This document shows, piece after piece, positions 21,779 to 34,639 of a DNA stretch of 64,000 nt. This stretch comes from Coptis chinensis (lineage: Eukaryota; Streptophyta; Magnoliopsida; Ranunculales; Ranunculaceae), in contig CM027381.1 of NCBI GenBank assembly GCA_015680905.1, positions 54,130,501-54,194,500 of the forward strand, in the 5' to 3' direction. Numbering within the stretch: the first letter of the stretch is position 1; every line of letters begins with the position of its first letter. Below the pieces are notes generated by a model that was not told the DNA's origin, made no database searches, and saw only the letters and a list, made by a program, of their open reading frames with translations. Position numbers and translations under genes: made by a program.

Positions 21779-22875
21779 ACATTGTTGTTTTATGTGTAGT
21801 GGAAATGTCTCAACAAGTATATGATTTGGAATGACTTGCTATTCAAGTATATTCAATATGAATTTCGCCTCATTGGGCATTCTCACAAAAATTTTATCAA
21901 ACTTCTATTATTAAACAACAAAAAGAACTCGACGGGTTTTTATAAAAGTGCGTTATTATTATTATTATTTTCTGAAGTGTGATTTTCATGTTGCAAGAAA
22001 TTTGGATGAGTGACCAATGTAATATTCATATCTCATAAATGGATCTATCTACATAGTTCAAATATTTTTTAGAATAATTTAATATAACGGCACATGTTCG
22101 TAGGACGGGTTCGAAAGCTAGTCTCTCTTGAAGGAAATGGATTCTTCTCCTCATCTCCTGCATTGTTGACGTTCATAGTACAAGCTACTAAGTATCCGTA
22201 TGGACGAAAATTCTGGCATACATTAGCATATTGACTTACACGCGGGAAATATGACAATGATGAGTTGATGACTGTATAGACACAAAAAGTTACATGCCGA
22301 ATCTTCAGATTTTTGCATCTATGGCGACACTTTCTAGTTGGGGACGACTAGTACAACACATGGCCCAGCATATAAAAACAATAACGAAATTAGCTCTCAT
22401 TGGTTGCTGGAATCTATGTCGCCACAGAGAAAAGATTTAGTTCACGAACAAAAAACCAAAATTAAAGCAAAAAATAATGTAAAGTCTCTCAACTTCTCGT
22501 AGATGAAAAAAAAAAAAAAAAAAACGTCTATCCTCCTCCACATTTTCTTTTCTAGGTAAACTCTCTCCTCCTTCACATCTCTTTTGCTACACTTGGTTAA
22601 AATAAAAGTATACTTTTTACTTAAAATCTTAGAAATTTTTTGTCCAAATAGAAATTAAGTCGTAATTAAATTGTGGAATATAACGCTCAAATATTTTTCA
22701 ATTTCCCTTTCTTCATTGTTTGACAACAATCTGACGAAGAGAAACAAAAGACTAAGACAACTGATAGTGCCAAAGGCATCGATACAACTTGTGAGCAAAT
22801 TGGTAAAGAGGGATAAATTATGATACAACTCATGAGCAAATTGGTAAAGAGGGAGAAATTTTGACTGGTAAGGAA
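21779..22875. other. Unassigned AT-rich stretch with a 41-bp tandem duplication
   Basis: A short minus-strand frame at 22069-22257 has no known domain. There is a 20-base poly-A run near 22505. A unit with GAGCAAATTGGTAAAGAGGG is present twice in tandem at 22781-22860, just before the Athila insertion. The target duplication AGGAA is at 22871-22875. Confidence 0.5.
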
Positions 22876-24492
22876 TGATAAGTGCTCAAAAAGTGCTATT
22901 TAACCCTCGATTATGCCTCTTGTTTAGCCATCTTAGTGGACTAATAGTGTTTATAAGTTGTGTTTTAAGATTCTACAGGTGAAAAAGAGAGTTTTGTAGA
23001 ATATTAGAGAAAAAGGGGTAAAATGAAGCAATTCAGAGCATTAATGATCACATGGGAAGCCCGTGGACAATCATGGAGAAGGCCAAGGAATTAGAGCTAT
23101 TAAAGATGTGACTTGGACCTATTTTAAAGCCTATTTGGAAGCCCAAGGCCAAAGGATTCGTTGCTTGGACCAAAGCCCGCAAAAAGAGGATAGAAGGATG
23201 GAGCAAAAAGAGGGAAAATAGACTTAAGTCGACACTCATGGATCGTGAGTCCGACTCAATGGTCGATCTGGGGCGATATAGATCGTGAGTCCGGATGCAT
23301 TGCTTGAGTCCGATGCATGGATAATGAGTCCGGCGCATGAATGAATTCTTGTAGCCAATTCCTTCTCAGTTTTTAGACATGAAGTTGGACTCGAAAAGAA
23401 GTCTATTTGTATTAGGAAACAAATGATGGTTTGGAATGCTTCTAGAGCTCATTGTAACCCCTATAAATAGAGGACCTAAGTGCCTCATGTAATTAGCCAA
23501 TTCACTTATATTCTTGTCTCCAAAACTTGAGGCAGAGAGTTAATAAATTAGTCTTTCTAGTCTTATGTTCTTCAACTCTTCTTCATCTCGTCCTTCGTGT
23601 TCTTCCTTCTATATGGAAGGCTAATCTTCTCCTTCAAGGGAGGAGATGAAGCCAGTGCTTAAGGTTTAATGATTCTTTTGGTTCATGGTGTTCTTCAATC
23701 AGGTTAGTTCTTTATGTTTTTAGTTATTAGTTTCATTGCCCACACCAGGGGATGGAAGTATAGATTAAGGTTTTTATTTATTACAATTGAATATCATGCT
23801 AGTTTAGGGTTTTATTTATTGCAATTGAATATTTGCTAGTAACATGCTTTTATTTATTGCAATTGAATATAATGCTAGAATATAGTTTTATTTATTGTAA
23901 TTGAATATTATACAATTATTCTCTACTTTTCTTCTAATTGTGTAGTGTTTTAGAGTATGGGAAGTATTCCTTGTGTTTGCCTTAGATGGTGATTCATTGA
24001 ATAGCTGCCCAAGCTCACATAAAAGGAAAGAAGATACTAGTAACATGAACATAGAAACAACCTTAAATAGAGTTAATTGTTTAACGATGTTTCACCCAAA
24101 AAGGCATTGGCACTCGCTCGATTGCCCGATTGTAGTCTACTTGGAGAACAACATGAAGCAAAAGATCATTGAATCAAAAGCATTGGTGGATTTGAATATC
24201 TTGAATCTATCTCTCTCATATTCTATCCCTATTTCCAATTCTTAGTTTTAGTATAAGTTTAGTTAGTTAGTTTAGTTTAGTTTAGTTTAACATTAGAATC
24301 TACAATATCTATAATAATAGTTTTTAATCCCTCAAACCCCTTTCCAATCCTGTCCTTCACATAACATACACTTAAAAGTGGAGCGATACCCTACTCATCC
24401 TTTACTTATTGAGGGATAATTAGGTTTTGATACGCTTCTATTTTGTTCAACGACCATCATCTCATCTACATACACAAAAGGAGCAAGTGTCA
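22876..24492 (+). repeat. 5' LTR of the Athila-type element
   Basis: Paired with 30107-31713 and also with the solo LTR at 36275. A TATA-like CTATAAATAGAG lies near 23461-23472. A variable imperfect palindrome cluster lies at about 23215-23345. The 90-codon frame at 23973-24245, seen in two LTR copies, is LTR sequence without a known domain. Confidence 0.9.
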
Positions 24493-24493
24493 A

Positions 24494-24507
24494 TGGCGCC
24501 GCTGCCG
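24494..24507 (+). other. Primer-binding site of the Athila-type element
   Basis: TGGCGCCGCTGCCG, one base after the 5' LTR end, complementary to a tRNA-Asp-type 3' end. It is the priming site for minus-strand DNA synthesis. Confidence 0.75.
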
Positions 24508-25213
24508 TTTTAAGTTGTTTATGTTTAACATTTTCTTTCAAGATTAGAACTTTGGATCTTGAGGCAATTTTAGTCGCATAATCCAACCTTTTGAGAAAGA
24601 GAGAAGCTTGAAGGACATCTCGAAGACAAGATCTACCATCCAGGTTAGTCGAATCATCATTCTTTTTATTGCTTTCTTAGTATAGTTGCATCATAGTTTA
24701 GTTTTATTGCTTTCTAGTATAATTGCATTTAGGACCTTTTCAACAATTGAAGTTGTAAGCCAACCAAATAAAACATCAAACTCTAATGTTTCTTGTATGA
24801 ATCTTGACAAACGGACTATCGTGCGTAGGCGTGGTACTTAAGCAATCCAAGTGATTCACCATAACCCTAGAAGAGATGCGACTTTAGACAACGGGCGAGA
24901 TACTAGGCTACAAAGCCAAAGCCCAACCAAGTTGAAGGAAAGTAGTTTTGTATATTAGTATAATTTAGAATAGTTGCATATTAGTTTAATTGCATTCAAG
25001 CATAATAGGATAGTTTTCATCATCTTCGCATAGCAAGAATACTAGGCGAGGATTGATATAATGCACGACGTAATGATGAAGGTGTTTTGGACACCAATAA
25101 TCCACGAAGCTATCCCACCCATGCGCAAGCACAACAGGAGGGAAAAAAGTTGAAATGATTTCTATTCGCCAATCATTGGAGACCCACCCAAAGATATTGT
25201 TTTTCCGTAAAAC

Positions 25214-25883
25214 GTGGCTAACAAGTTTGAGCTTAGAGCATCAGTAATCTCTATGCTTCCAAAGTTCAACGGTTTAGACAATGTTCAGCCTTATGTTCAC
25301 ATGAACAAATTTCTATCAGTCCTCAGAACTTTCAAGAACCAGAATATCAAGGATGAGAGTATCAAAATCATTCTGTTCCCACTCTCACTCGAAGGTAAAG
25401 CATCTGAATGGTTAACTGCACAGCCGATCAATTCAATAGACAACTGGGAGAAGTTGAGAACAAAGTTTATAAACAAGTTCTACCCACCCCAAAAGACAGA
25501 TGTCATGCATCAAGCTATCAGCAATTTCAAAGGGAAGGTGACTGAAGAATATCATCAAAGCTGGGAGAAATTCAATAATCTGCTAGTCTTATGTCCACAT
25601 CATGGATCGACAAAGAGCACACTGGCTCATTTTTTCTATCGAGGACTCGATGATGATGAACAAGCAGATGATCTGATCAATGCACAAAGGCAAGTTTACA
25701 TCGATGGATGGAGAGGAAGCTTACAACTTTCTCGAGAATTTAGCTGAAGAAACACAACAATGGACTACTAGCAACGAGGATGTCGCTAGCATGGAGGGGG
25801 AGCCAAAGCAATTTGGCTACCAAGCACATGAACAATCAGATCAAGAACTGAAGTCTACATTGGCGGCTGCCACCAAAGATTGA
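25214..25883 (+). pseudogene. Athila-type gag region
   Basis: The frame starting at 25214 reads MANKFELRASVISMLPKFNG, then LFPLSLEGKASEWL, FINKFYPPQKT and CPHHGSTKSTLAHFFYRGL. These are the conserved blocks of the retrotransposon gag domain as seen in Athila elements, which forms the particle around the element RNA. A Cys/His stretch with CEVCSDTSHATLECPG follows near 25980-26030. Treated as part of a fossil element. Confidence 0.85.
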
Positions 25884-26839
25884 AACTCGAGTAAGAAATT
25901 TAATCAGTTCTCTATGAATCCCTCCAAGTTCAACAAGTCTCAAGCTAAATCTCTCCCAGTCATGCAAGCTAGCTAATACTGCGAAGTCTGTTCGGACACT
26001 TCTCATGCAACTTTAGAATGTCCTGGTTACTATCAACATGCATCAGTTGGAGAGTACAATATAAACTCATTTCGGAGGCCCAACCAAGGTGGTAATAACT
26101 TTCAAGGTAATTATTGGAGACAGAATCTTTGGACCCCTAGGTTCTCAAGATCAAAGTTATATTCCACGGACAAGTCAAGTTTCACAGTTGGTCCCTCAAC
26201 AACAATTATACTCTCAACAAAATTCCAATACAAGTGGAGAGTTAGTGCCGATCCTAGGAGAAATTATCTTTTTGCCGCCCAACCCGAGAATGTAATTACT
26301 TTGCTATCACAGAAAAATCAGAAGTTTGAAAGTGTTCTAGAGCTTCTTGCACGCGTCTCACTCGATCTCCAAAGAATCTCAGGCAAGTCAATGTTCTAGA
26401 ATGGAGTCTCTAGAGGCTAAGGTCAACAAACTCACCACTGCTTTGTTTGTAAAGACACAAGCCACTCAACCTAGCTTATTGGAACCAATATTGAAGAGTG
26501 AAGATGTATGCCACATTGGGACAACTTCTAGTATTGATCACCTCCATGATCATGTTAGCTCAGTTACTACTCTCAGATCAGGATTGAAGATAGACAACAA
26601 GGTTGACTTACCTTCTCATGATGACATTGCTACAGAGCAATCGGTCAAGATTTCAAATGAAGTTCAAAAGGAAGTGGGGGAAATCCTTTCCACTCCCATT
26701 TGTCAAGATGACCAAGACAAGATATACAAGAATGCCAAAGAGAAAGAAGAGCGGACACATACGTCTTTGATGTGTTTGTACCAAAGGCACATTTTCCTAT
26801 GTTTTTGCTTTCGAACAAAAGGACAAGCAATTTTTAGAG

Positions 26840-27994
26840 ATGAAAGAGGCATTTGAGAAAGATAACATCAATATCCCCTTTCTCAAAGCGATCAAGCAGT
26901 TGCCATCATATGCTAAATTCTTGAAGGATGCATGCAACATAAAGAGAAGTACTCATGTTCCAAAGAGAGCGTTTCTAGCTGGACAAACAACATCTATTAT
27001 CCATCAGCAAGCTCCAGTCAAGCTCAAAGATCCAGGAAGTCCTACAATATCATGCAAGATAGGAGAAAAATTCACGGGTAATGCTATTTTAGACCTTGGT
27101 GCTAGTGTTAATCTCTTGCTATATCATGTGTACCAAGAGTTGGGCCTGGAGAACCTAAAGCCTACACAAGTCAAATTGAAGTTAGCTGACCGCTCTACCA
27201 AGATTCCCAGAGGCATAGTTGAGGATGTTCTTGTTCAAGTAGCTGATTTCTACTATCCAGTGGATTTCATTGTAATAGATACCAAGGAAGCCTTTGATAA
27301 AATTCCAATTATTCTAAGCCGACCTTTCCTCGCTACCGCGAAAGCTTTGATAAATTGTCACAATGGTGAAATGAAGATCAACTTTGGTAAGATGTCCATG
27401 GACATAAATATCTTTCACCTGTTGCATAAGGATTGTGATAACACCGAAGGTGGAGAGGTGTACTTCCTTGATAGTATGATACAAGAATTCGTCCCATTCG
27501 AAGATACAATTGAAAGTGCTCAATCTACAAAAAACTATGATGAACCTGAGAACCACACCATAGAGGCGTTGCTAGCCATGTTCTTAGAATCTCTGCAGAA
27601 AATTCAGAATATAAGTGAGCAGAATGGAAAATTGACAGAGAGAGTATCATATTTTGATAAGATGAACTCTACATTTAAGGATGAACAACAAACTTCTACC
27701 CAGAAAAATCAGTTACTAGAGAATCAGCTTAAAGAAGTTTTGGAAAAACAACAGAATCTAGAAACTGAAATGAGTCTTCTGAAGCAGAAATTGAACCATA
27801 TTGATAAGAAGAATTGCACTACAGAAGCTTCTTCTACACCATTATTGTCTAAACGAGAGAAGTATGTAAACCAGTCTACCGCCCACCTTGAGCGCAGTCA
27901 GCCAGACATCCATTATCATCACTATGGTGGTAAAGGGCACATCAGATACTATTGTCCTGTTAGAAAGAGAGATTTTCGTCAACCTTCTACATAG
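26840..27994 (+). pseudogene. Protease, coiled coil and zinc-knuckle frame of the Athila-type element
   Basis: A 384-codon frame. Residues 1-50 hold the Athila block FLKAIKQLPSYAKFLKDA. Residues about 60-190 are an aspartic protease region with ILDLGASVNLL and IPIILSRPFLATAKALI. Residues about 240-325 are a Q/E/K/L-rich coiled coil (QLKEVLEKQQNLETEMSLLK). The C-terminus has a zinc-knuckle-like HYGGKGHIRYYC. A short piece with SIWVRKSDLL lies just downstream near 28140. The last two modules look like the gag C-terminus of Copia-type elements rather than anything usual after an Athila protease, which suggests a mosaic. The mosaic origin is inferred. Confidence 0.65.
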
Positions 27995-28094
27995 GGGAAC
28001 CACAAGGCCTATCACACAATCATTAGACCTGAAATAGTTCAAGGTAGAGAAGCAACTTCACCAACAATCTTTCCAGCATATCAAGGAGTATTTT

Positions 28095-29197
28095 TGATGA
28101 CCCACAAGGTGAGACCTCCTCGTCCTCCAAACATTAAATCGATTTGGGTGAGAAAATCTGATCTCCTCACTCCAAATTGATAATGCATGATATAAAGTCT
28201 TGAGAATCTGACTTTAAAATACTCACATTACGTCTTGGGGATCTGACGTAAAAAGACCTAAAAATTCGGCATCAATGGTAACATCTTCCCTTTTTCTCAT
28301 TCATTTCATTTACTTAATTTCTATACATTGAGGACAATGCATATGTTAAGTTGGGGGAGGGTGTACTTGAGAAATGAATTTCGAAAATGAATTTTCAAAA
28401 AAAAACAAAAATATTTTTGTTTTATATCAGCAGCATGAGAAAAATGAATTTTAATGATGAGTCTGGGATATATATTCTATGCTGCTTAGTGTTGAGTTTG
28501 ATAGATAGTTGATATTATTGATTTCATTACCGATTAGACTATTTATTATGCTCGGACATAGTTCTTGTTGATAAAATTCTTTATCAAGGCACCACCATAA
28601 TACTTGATCAGTTTTGTATACTTTTGCTAAGAAGAGATTTAAACCCCTAGTAAACCGAAGTAGAATTTTTAGACTTAACCCGTAAGACTTGAGCTTTATA
28701 CCCATTCTTTGGAGAGTTCTTATGAAAAATCCGAGTCTTAGTGACTCAACATCTTTCAGTTCTTTATGTCGTTGTAATATAGTCTCATTATTTGTTGATT
28801 TGGTTAATCACGTGACATCAACTGGGGAGATAGCCATTAGGTCTTGTAGTCTATTCAAAACAGAGTATCATACTGATAAGTTAAGTAGTAAACCCATTCA
28901 GCCTTTATCCCACCTAGTAGGACCATCATGTTAAACCCTTTTGCGCCTTATAATAAGCCATTTTCTTTCATAAAACCCTCTACCCTTTACCCAACTCCGA
29001 CAAAGAGTATAGCCAAAATCTTTATCGACCATACCCATATGTTTTAGAATACGAGGGACACAAGGAGGAAGAAAGAGCACAAAAGGAAGATTACAAGGAA
29101 ATATCGAGAGATACAATGAAGACCATCATTACTGTTCAAAAAGAAAGAAGCTAGTGGAAAACAAGTATATCCAAGATTAATCAAGGATATACCACCG

Positions 29198-29228
<31 letters not shown>

Positions 29229-30106
29229 AACGAATGGATGGAAAAGCTAAGACAAAGGAAGAATTTTCTCTGCAATACAAAATTTAAAGAAATCTTCCAA
29301 AGAAAGAAGCAAAACCCTTAGTGTTTTTTAGAAACAACCTTAGAATCCTTTTTACCTTTCCTTCATAAACCAATACCTAAGCCAAGTTACAACCCATGGC
29401 TTATCACTACAGTATGGTACGAAGTCTAGAATAGGTGAGAGGATGCTAAAGTGAATGACCCGACACTTCATAAGTGATTGACATTCTTTCCATGAGAGTA
29501 CTTTTATTCAGAAGTCTATTTTTCAAGGTAGTATGTGGGATGTTCGTATGCATTATTCTTTTCCCCACATACATGAGGTAAAATAGTAGACCATCTTCTG
29601 AGAGATTCTTTTATGAGAGTATGACCGGTGAGGATTGAAAGTCGAGATTATCTACCTATGGTAAACTAAGGATTTCGTTTCTTGGATAGGAGAGTATAGG
29701 AGATTGACTAAGTACACACATAAGCCTTGATTGAGAATTTTGTCAATTTTTACTATCTCCCATCATAATCTATGAGTCTTTGCAGCAATGTAGTTAGCAA
29801 TGGATACCGTCTGTTGGAGTAAGCACTAAGTGGGTAAGGAATTTCTCTTTCTGAAAAATACTATCATTCTTGAACATGCTATTGATTGATTTTGTGGGTA
29901 TATCACCTGAAAACCCTCACGAGACTATAACTCGTCCTTTTTGGGGAACTTAAAGGTTTAAAGCCTTGTTGCATATGGTAAATGCAATCGCGATGCCTGC
30001 TAAAATGAGTTAGGATTTTATTTTTGTTATTAGGATGTGATTTTGATCACTTATCTATTTTTTATCTTATTTGCTAAGAGACTAGCAAATGGCTAGTTGG
30101 GAGTTG
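28095..30106. other. Non-coding 3' interior of the Athila-type element
   Basis: It contains ATTGAGGACAATGCATATGT followed by AAGTTGGGGGAGGG (28349-28362), a purine-tract motif commonly found inside Athila-like elements. A pure A run of about 34 lies at 29193-29226. A second purine-rich GTTGGGAG sits directly before the 3' LTR. No recognisable pol or envelope frame is present. Confidence 0.6.
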
Positions 30107-31713
30107 TGATAAGTGCTCAAAAAGTGCTATTTAACCCTCGATTATGCCTCTTGTTTAGCCATCTTAGTGGACTAATAGTGTTTATAAGTTGTGTTTTAAG
30201 ATTCTATAGTTGAAAAAGAGAGTTTTGTAGAATATTAGAGAAAAAGGGGTAAAATGAAGCAATTCGGAGCATTAATGATCACATGGGAAGCCCGTGGACA
30301 ATCATGGAGAAGGCCAAGGAATTGGAGCTATTAAAGATGTGACTTGGACTTATTTTAAAGCCTATTTGGAAGCCCAAGGCCAAAGGATTCGTTGCTTGGA
30401 CCAAAGCCCGAAAAACAGGGAAAATAGACTTACGAAGTCCGGTGACTCATGGATCGTGAGTCCGACTCAATGGTCGCCACGTCTGGGGCGATAGATCGTG
30501 AGTCCAGACGCATTGCTTGAGTCTGAGACGCATGGATAATGAGTCCAGACGCATGAATCGACACTGTAGCCAATTCCTTCTCAGTTTTGGACATGAAGTT
30601 GGACTCTGAAAGAAATCTATTTGTATTAGGAAACAAATGACGGTTTGGAATGCTTCTAGAGCTCATTGTAACCCCTATAAATAGAGGACCTAAGTGCCTC
30701 ATGTAATTAGCCAATTCACTTATATTCTTGTCTCCAAAACTTGAGGCAGAGAGTTAATAAATTAGTCTTTCTAGTCTTATGTTCTTCAACTCTTCTTCTT
30801 CTCGTCCTTCGTGTTCTTCCTTCTATATGGAAGGCTAATCTTCTCCTTCAAGGGAGGAGATGAAGCCAGTGCTTAAGGTTTAACGATTCTTTTGGTTCAT
30901 GGTGTTCTTCAATTAGGTTAGTTCTTTATGTTTTTAGTTATTAGTTATTAGTTCCATTGCCCACACCAGGGGATGGAAGTATAGATTAAGGTTTTTATTT
31001 ATTACAATTGAATATCATGCTAGTTTAGGGTTTTATTTATTGCAATTGAATATTTGCTAGTAACATGCTTTTATTTATTGCAATTGAATATAATGCTAGA
31101 ATAGAGTTTTATTTATTGTAATTGAATATTATACTATTATTCTCTACTTTTCTTCTAATTGTGTAGTGTTTTAGAGTAAGGAAAGTATTCCTTGTGTTTG
31201 CCTTAGATGGTGATTCATTGAATAGCTGCCCAAGCTCACATAAAAGGAAAGAAGATACTAGTAACATGAACATAGGAACAACCTTAAGTAGAGTTAATTG
31301 TTTAACGATGTTTCACCCAAAAAGGCATTGGCACTCGCTCGATTGCCCGATTGTAGTCTACTTGGAGAACAACATGAAGCAAAAGATCATTGAATCAAAA
31401 GCATTGGTGGATTTGAATCTCTTGAATCTATCTCTCTCATATTCTATCCCTATTTCCAATTCTTAGTTTTAGTATAAGTTTAGTTAGTTAGTTTAGTTTA
31501 GTTTAGTTTAACATTAGAATCTACAATATCTATAATAATAGTTTTTAATCCCTCAAACCCCTTTCCAATCCTGTCTTTCACATAACATACACTTAAAAGT
31601 GGAACGATACCCTACTCATCCTTTACTTATTGAGGGATAATTAGGTTTTGATACGCTTCTATTTTGTTCAACGACCATCATCTCATCTACATACACAAAA
31701 GGAGCAAGTGTCA
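30107..31713 (+). repeat. 3' LTR of the Athila-type element
   Basis: Near-identical to 22876-24492 except in the palindrome-rich segment (about 30420-30560). The duplication AGGAA follows. Confidence 0.9.
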
Positions 31714-31718
31714 AGGAA

Positions 31719-32124
31719 CTAAGGATTAATTAATTTTGACAACTTCTTAGACAGACATCCTCACTTCTATCAAATAAATATGGAACACCATTCTTCTGCT
31801 CTATTACTGCTAATCAACTTAGTAGCACACGGTGGATTATCGCCGTAAAATACGTTAAGGACAAACATTGTAATATTTGAACAACCCATTGATGCATAAT
31901 TTCAAAACATTAAACTGCCTACCACTATTTTTAATAACTTGGTGCGATTCTTTTCCCCCGAGCTAATTTTAGGACTAATGGAACTAATATTTGCTAGCTT
32001 ATTGAACGGGGCTATAATTCCCCAACTTATATCTATAGTGATCAAATTCTTCTTCTAAGATCAGTTATAGATTGAATAGGTTTGGATTGAATTGAGAATC
32101 AAGAAGAAGTAAAACTTAAGCTTT
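31719..32124. other. Short unassigned stretch between two LTR elements
   Basis: AT-rich, no frame or repeat recognised. It separates the Athila-type element from the Tat element that begins at 32125. Confidence 0.5.
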
Positions 32125-32408
32125 TGTATTCATCAGTAATGGCAGTTACAAAGTCGCTCAAACTCTCTCGCTATTGCTCTGATTTTACAAGTTTTTCTAG
32201 AATAAATCGAATGAATCTTTCTTTCTCTTTCCAGTCTTTATATAGTGTTCCATTTGTAGTCTTGCCCAATCACTTCCTAACACGTGTCCATTCTCTTGTT
32301 CCTCCTCTTTTTCCCGCTTGAACCTGTAACATACAAACACTAACCACAGACATTTCGAGTTAGTTTTGATATTACAGGCATAAATATTGGCCTGACGATA
32401 TTTGCCCA
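32125..32408 (-). repeat. 3' LTR of the old Tat element
   Basis: Paired with 42216-42503. Shared blocks include GTATTCATCAGTAATGG, CAATCACTTCCTAACACGTG and GATATTTGCCCA. Confidence 0.8.
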
Positions 32409-32939
32409 CGACATCGCCCCCTCTCGAAATTTTCAAACTTCAAACCTCGAAAATTTGAATGTTTTAAAAATCGACCGTGAAAAAATCAGATTTACAAAAT
32501 TGAAATTCAAAAACTCAAACGGTTACTGTTTGGAAAAGAAAAAATCGGGCCCATATCGCAAGTATAAAAAACTCACTGTCCCTTTCTCTCTCTTAAATTA
32601 TTTGTCAAACTTAAACATCCAAACCCCACTGCCATTAACCAAATCTTCCAAAAGATTTGGTTTGTTCTTACTCGCTGACAGATTCTTAAAGTACCTGAAA
32701 GTTCCTGCAAATTGAACAGGTTAGTCATGCAAAATTATTAAACTACTTTTCTTTCTATTTTTTCATACCCAACTTCGCGTCTGTTCCTCTTTTCAAATTA
32801 AAAAGTCTAGGGTTAGGGTTAGGGCTTGAACTTGAACGTTTTATCTGTACAACCACTATACTAACTAGATTTCTAAACTATATATTTTGATCTGTTTCAG
32901 TATGGTTAGGAGAAAAACTTGTGTTAATTTTAGGCAAAC

Positions 32940-34420
32940 TATCTCGAAATGATCCTGGCTTCGACATCAAGAACGTATGATTTTGAGACAAACACCATCA
33001 CCTCGAACGCCGTCACTGTCACCACGAAACCTCAATATATGTATAATAAATAATATACTATACAATTGTACTGAGTATAGCAATAGTAGTATCGATGAAG
33101 AATATAATTCTAATAAAAAATTTATTGTTTCTAGTGATACCGACATGTCGAATGAAGGTATCGAGTCTGAAGATAGAACCAGTTCTTCTTCCTCAGCCTC
33201 GACATCATAAAGGACTGAAACTGATGAACTAGCATGGTGCCCAACGTATCTTGTTGATGACATATCATGCCACCCTTTCGAGACTGTGACCTCGGAATCG
33301 GAGCGTGAAATTATAGAGGATAACAGCATATGAAATGGTGGTTTGAATCCTCACTTCCCAAAAAGACCCAACTTAGAAGTAGTTAGAGATGCATATCAGA
33401 TACCTGATACTGTCACTCTTCAACACTATGCTGGATGTAGGAAAGGCACCAAATGTCAAAGTGGTGATGCCCAGTCAATCATCATCACTGTTGGGCACCT
33501 AGCTGCTGGTTTGCAACTCCCTTTGACTGACCTCGATCGAGAGGTACTGAACCATTTGACCATCTCCCCTGACCAAAGCACGGGCAATTTTTAGAGATTG
33601 ATGTACATTTGTAACTACTATAATATGCATATTGAACCCGATATGCAGAGATCCCAAAAAATCCGGCTTATCGATATTCAGACCCATTATACCTTTATCG
33701 AACGTACTAAAAAATATCCAAAAATGGTTTAACTGAGCCTAGTGGCTATTTTTATCCCAAGAAACGAAGTAACCGACAGGGCATCATAAGAGTGAAGCGA
33801 GATAGTGACTTTAGATGGTCACTCTATCCTCCCATCATATCTGGTCAATGGGACATGGGAGTCATCCGCATCTATCGTTGTTCCCTCCTTAGTACTTCGT
33901 GTTTTTAATCTTAGAGGTACGTTCATTATGACCCCATCTCTAAAAAGTTTTCGACACTCCATCTTGGACCTTTTATCTGATTGGCCTACACTTGTGCCAT
34001 TGTTTCAGTACTAAGACCTGCCACTTCGAGAGGTCATGGAGAGTACTAAAGTAATGGAGCTTCTGAAAGGCACTGATGAAGAAATAACTGCTAGAACTGG
34101 TGCTGATAAATATGGAAATCCAGTCTTGAATGTTGTCTTACAAGATATTGACAATTATGTTGCTCCTTTATATACCTTAAAGAGTAATATGCTTAAAGGT
34201 CAAGATCCTTCACCTCCCCAAACTGTTATACTCCCCAAAATATAGAAGAAGACGAAGAAGAAAAAGAATATGAAGATGAATGGCTTCGAGACCCATATTG
34301 CTATGAAAAAGGTAATGATGGGTCTTCAACTAATGGTGATGACGAGGATGATGGTGATGACGAGGATGATGAGGATGAAGATGAAGATGAAGACGAAGAC
34401 GATGATGAAGATGAAAACTA
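32940..34420 (+). pseudogene. Extra frame antisense to pol in the old Tat element
   Basis: Plus-strand coding blocks read opposite to the element. One includes RPNLEVVRDAYQIPDTVTL and GLQLPLTDLDREVLNHLTIS, resembling the 'putative gypsy type transposon' domain (PF04195, Transposase_28) known from antisense frames of Tat elements. The region ends in a long Asp/Glu tail (34255-34420). The function of such proteins is not established. Broken; part of a fossil element. Confidence 0.6.
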
Positions 34421-34639
34421 ATGTTTTCTTTATGTTATTTACTTTTCAACTCTATGTGTAACAGCTCTATTTTGCTTATGTTATCCCTTTTCAAAGAATT
34501 ATTATTGCACTACTTTTGCTTAAAAAAATGTTCAATTTTTCTATATTGCAACACCTAAAAAACTCATCTATAAATATTAGCAAATGGCACTTGTAATTAT
34601 TTGAAACTCAAGTTGGAAAATCAAGAAAGAAATATCCCT

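Larger units (their letters stand above)
22876..31713 (+). mobile_element. Athila-type Gypsy LTR element, young, lacking pol
   Basis: LTRs of 1617 bp (22876-24492) and 1607 bp (30107-31713) start TGATAAGTGCTC and end AGTGTCA. They are flanked by a perfect 5-bp duplication AGGAA (22871-22875 and 31714-31718). The primer-binding site TGGCGCCGCTGCCG begins two bases after the 5' LTR and resembles the tRNA-Asp site typical of Athila. The 5.6-kb interior encodes an Athila-like gag and an aspartic protease, then a coiled coil and zinc knuckle. No reverse transcriptase, RNase H or integrase is recognisable, so it could move only with help from another element. Outside one variable stretch the LTRs differ by about 1% by eye, suggesting insertion within roughly the last million years. 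It is broken in a few places. Confidence 0.9.

Noticed and set aside
23973-24245. 90-codon frame repeated at 31194-31466
   Set aside because: Both copies are parts of LTRs of the same element. Its conservation simply reflects young LTRs.
32812-32827. Interstitial telomere-like GGGTTAGGGTTAGGG
   Set aside because: Too short, and not the usual plant TTTAGGG unit. It lies inside the Tat element.
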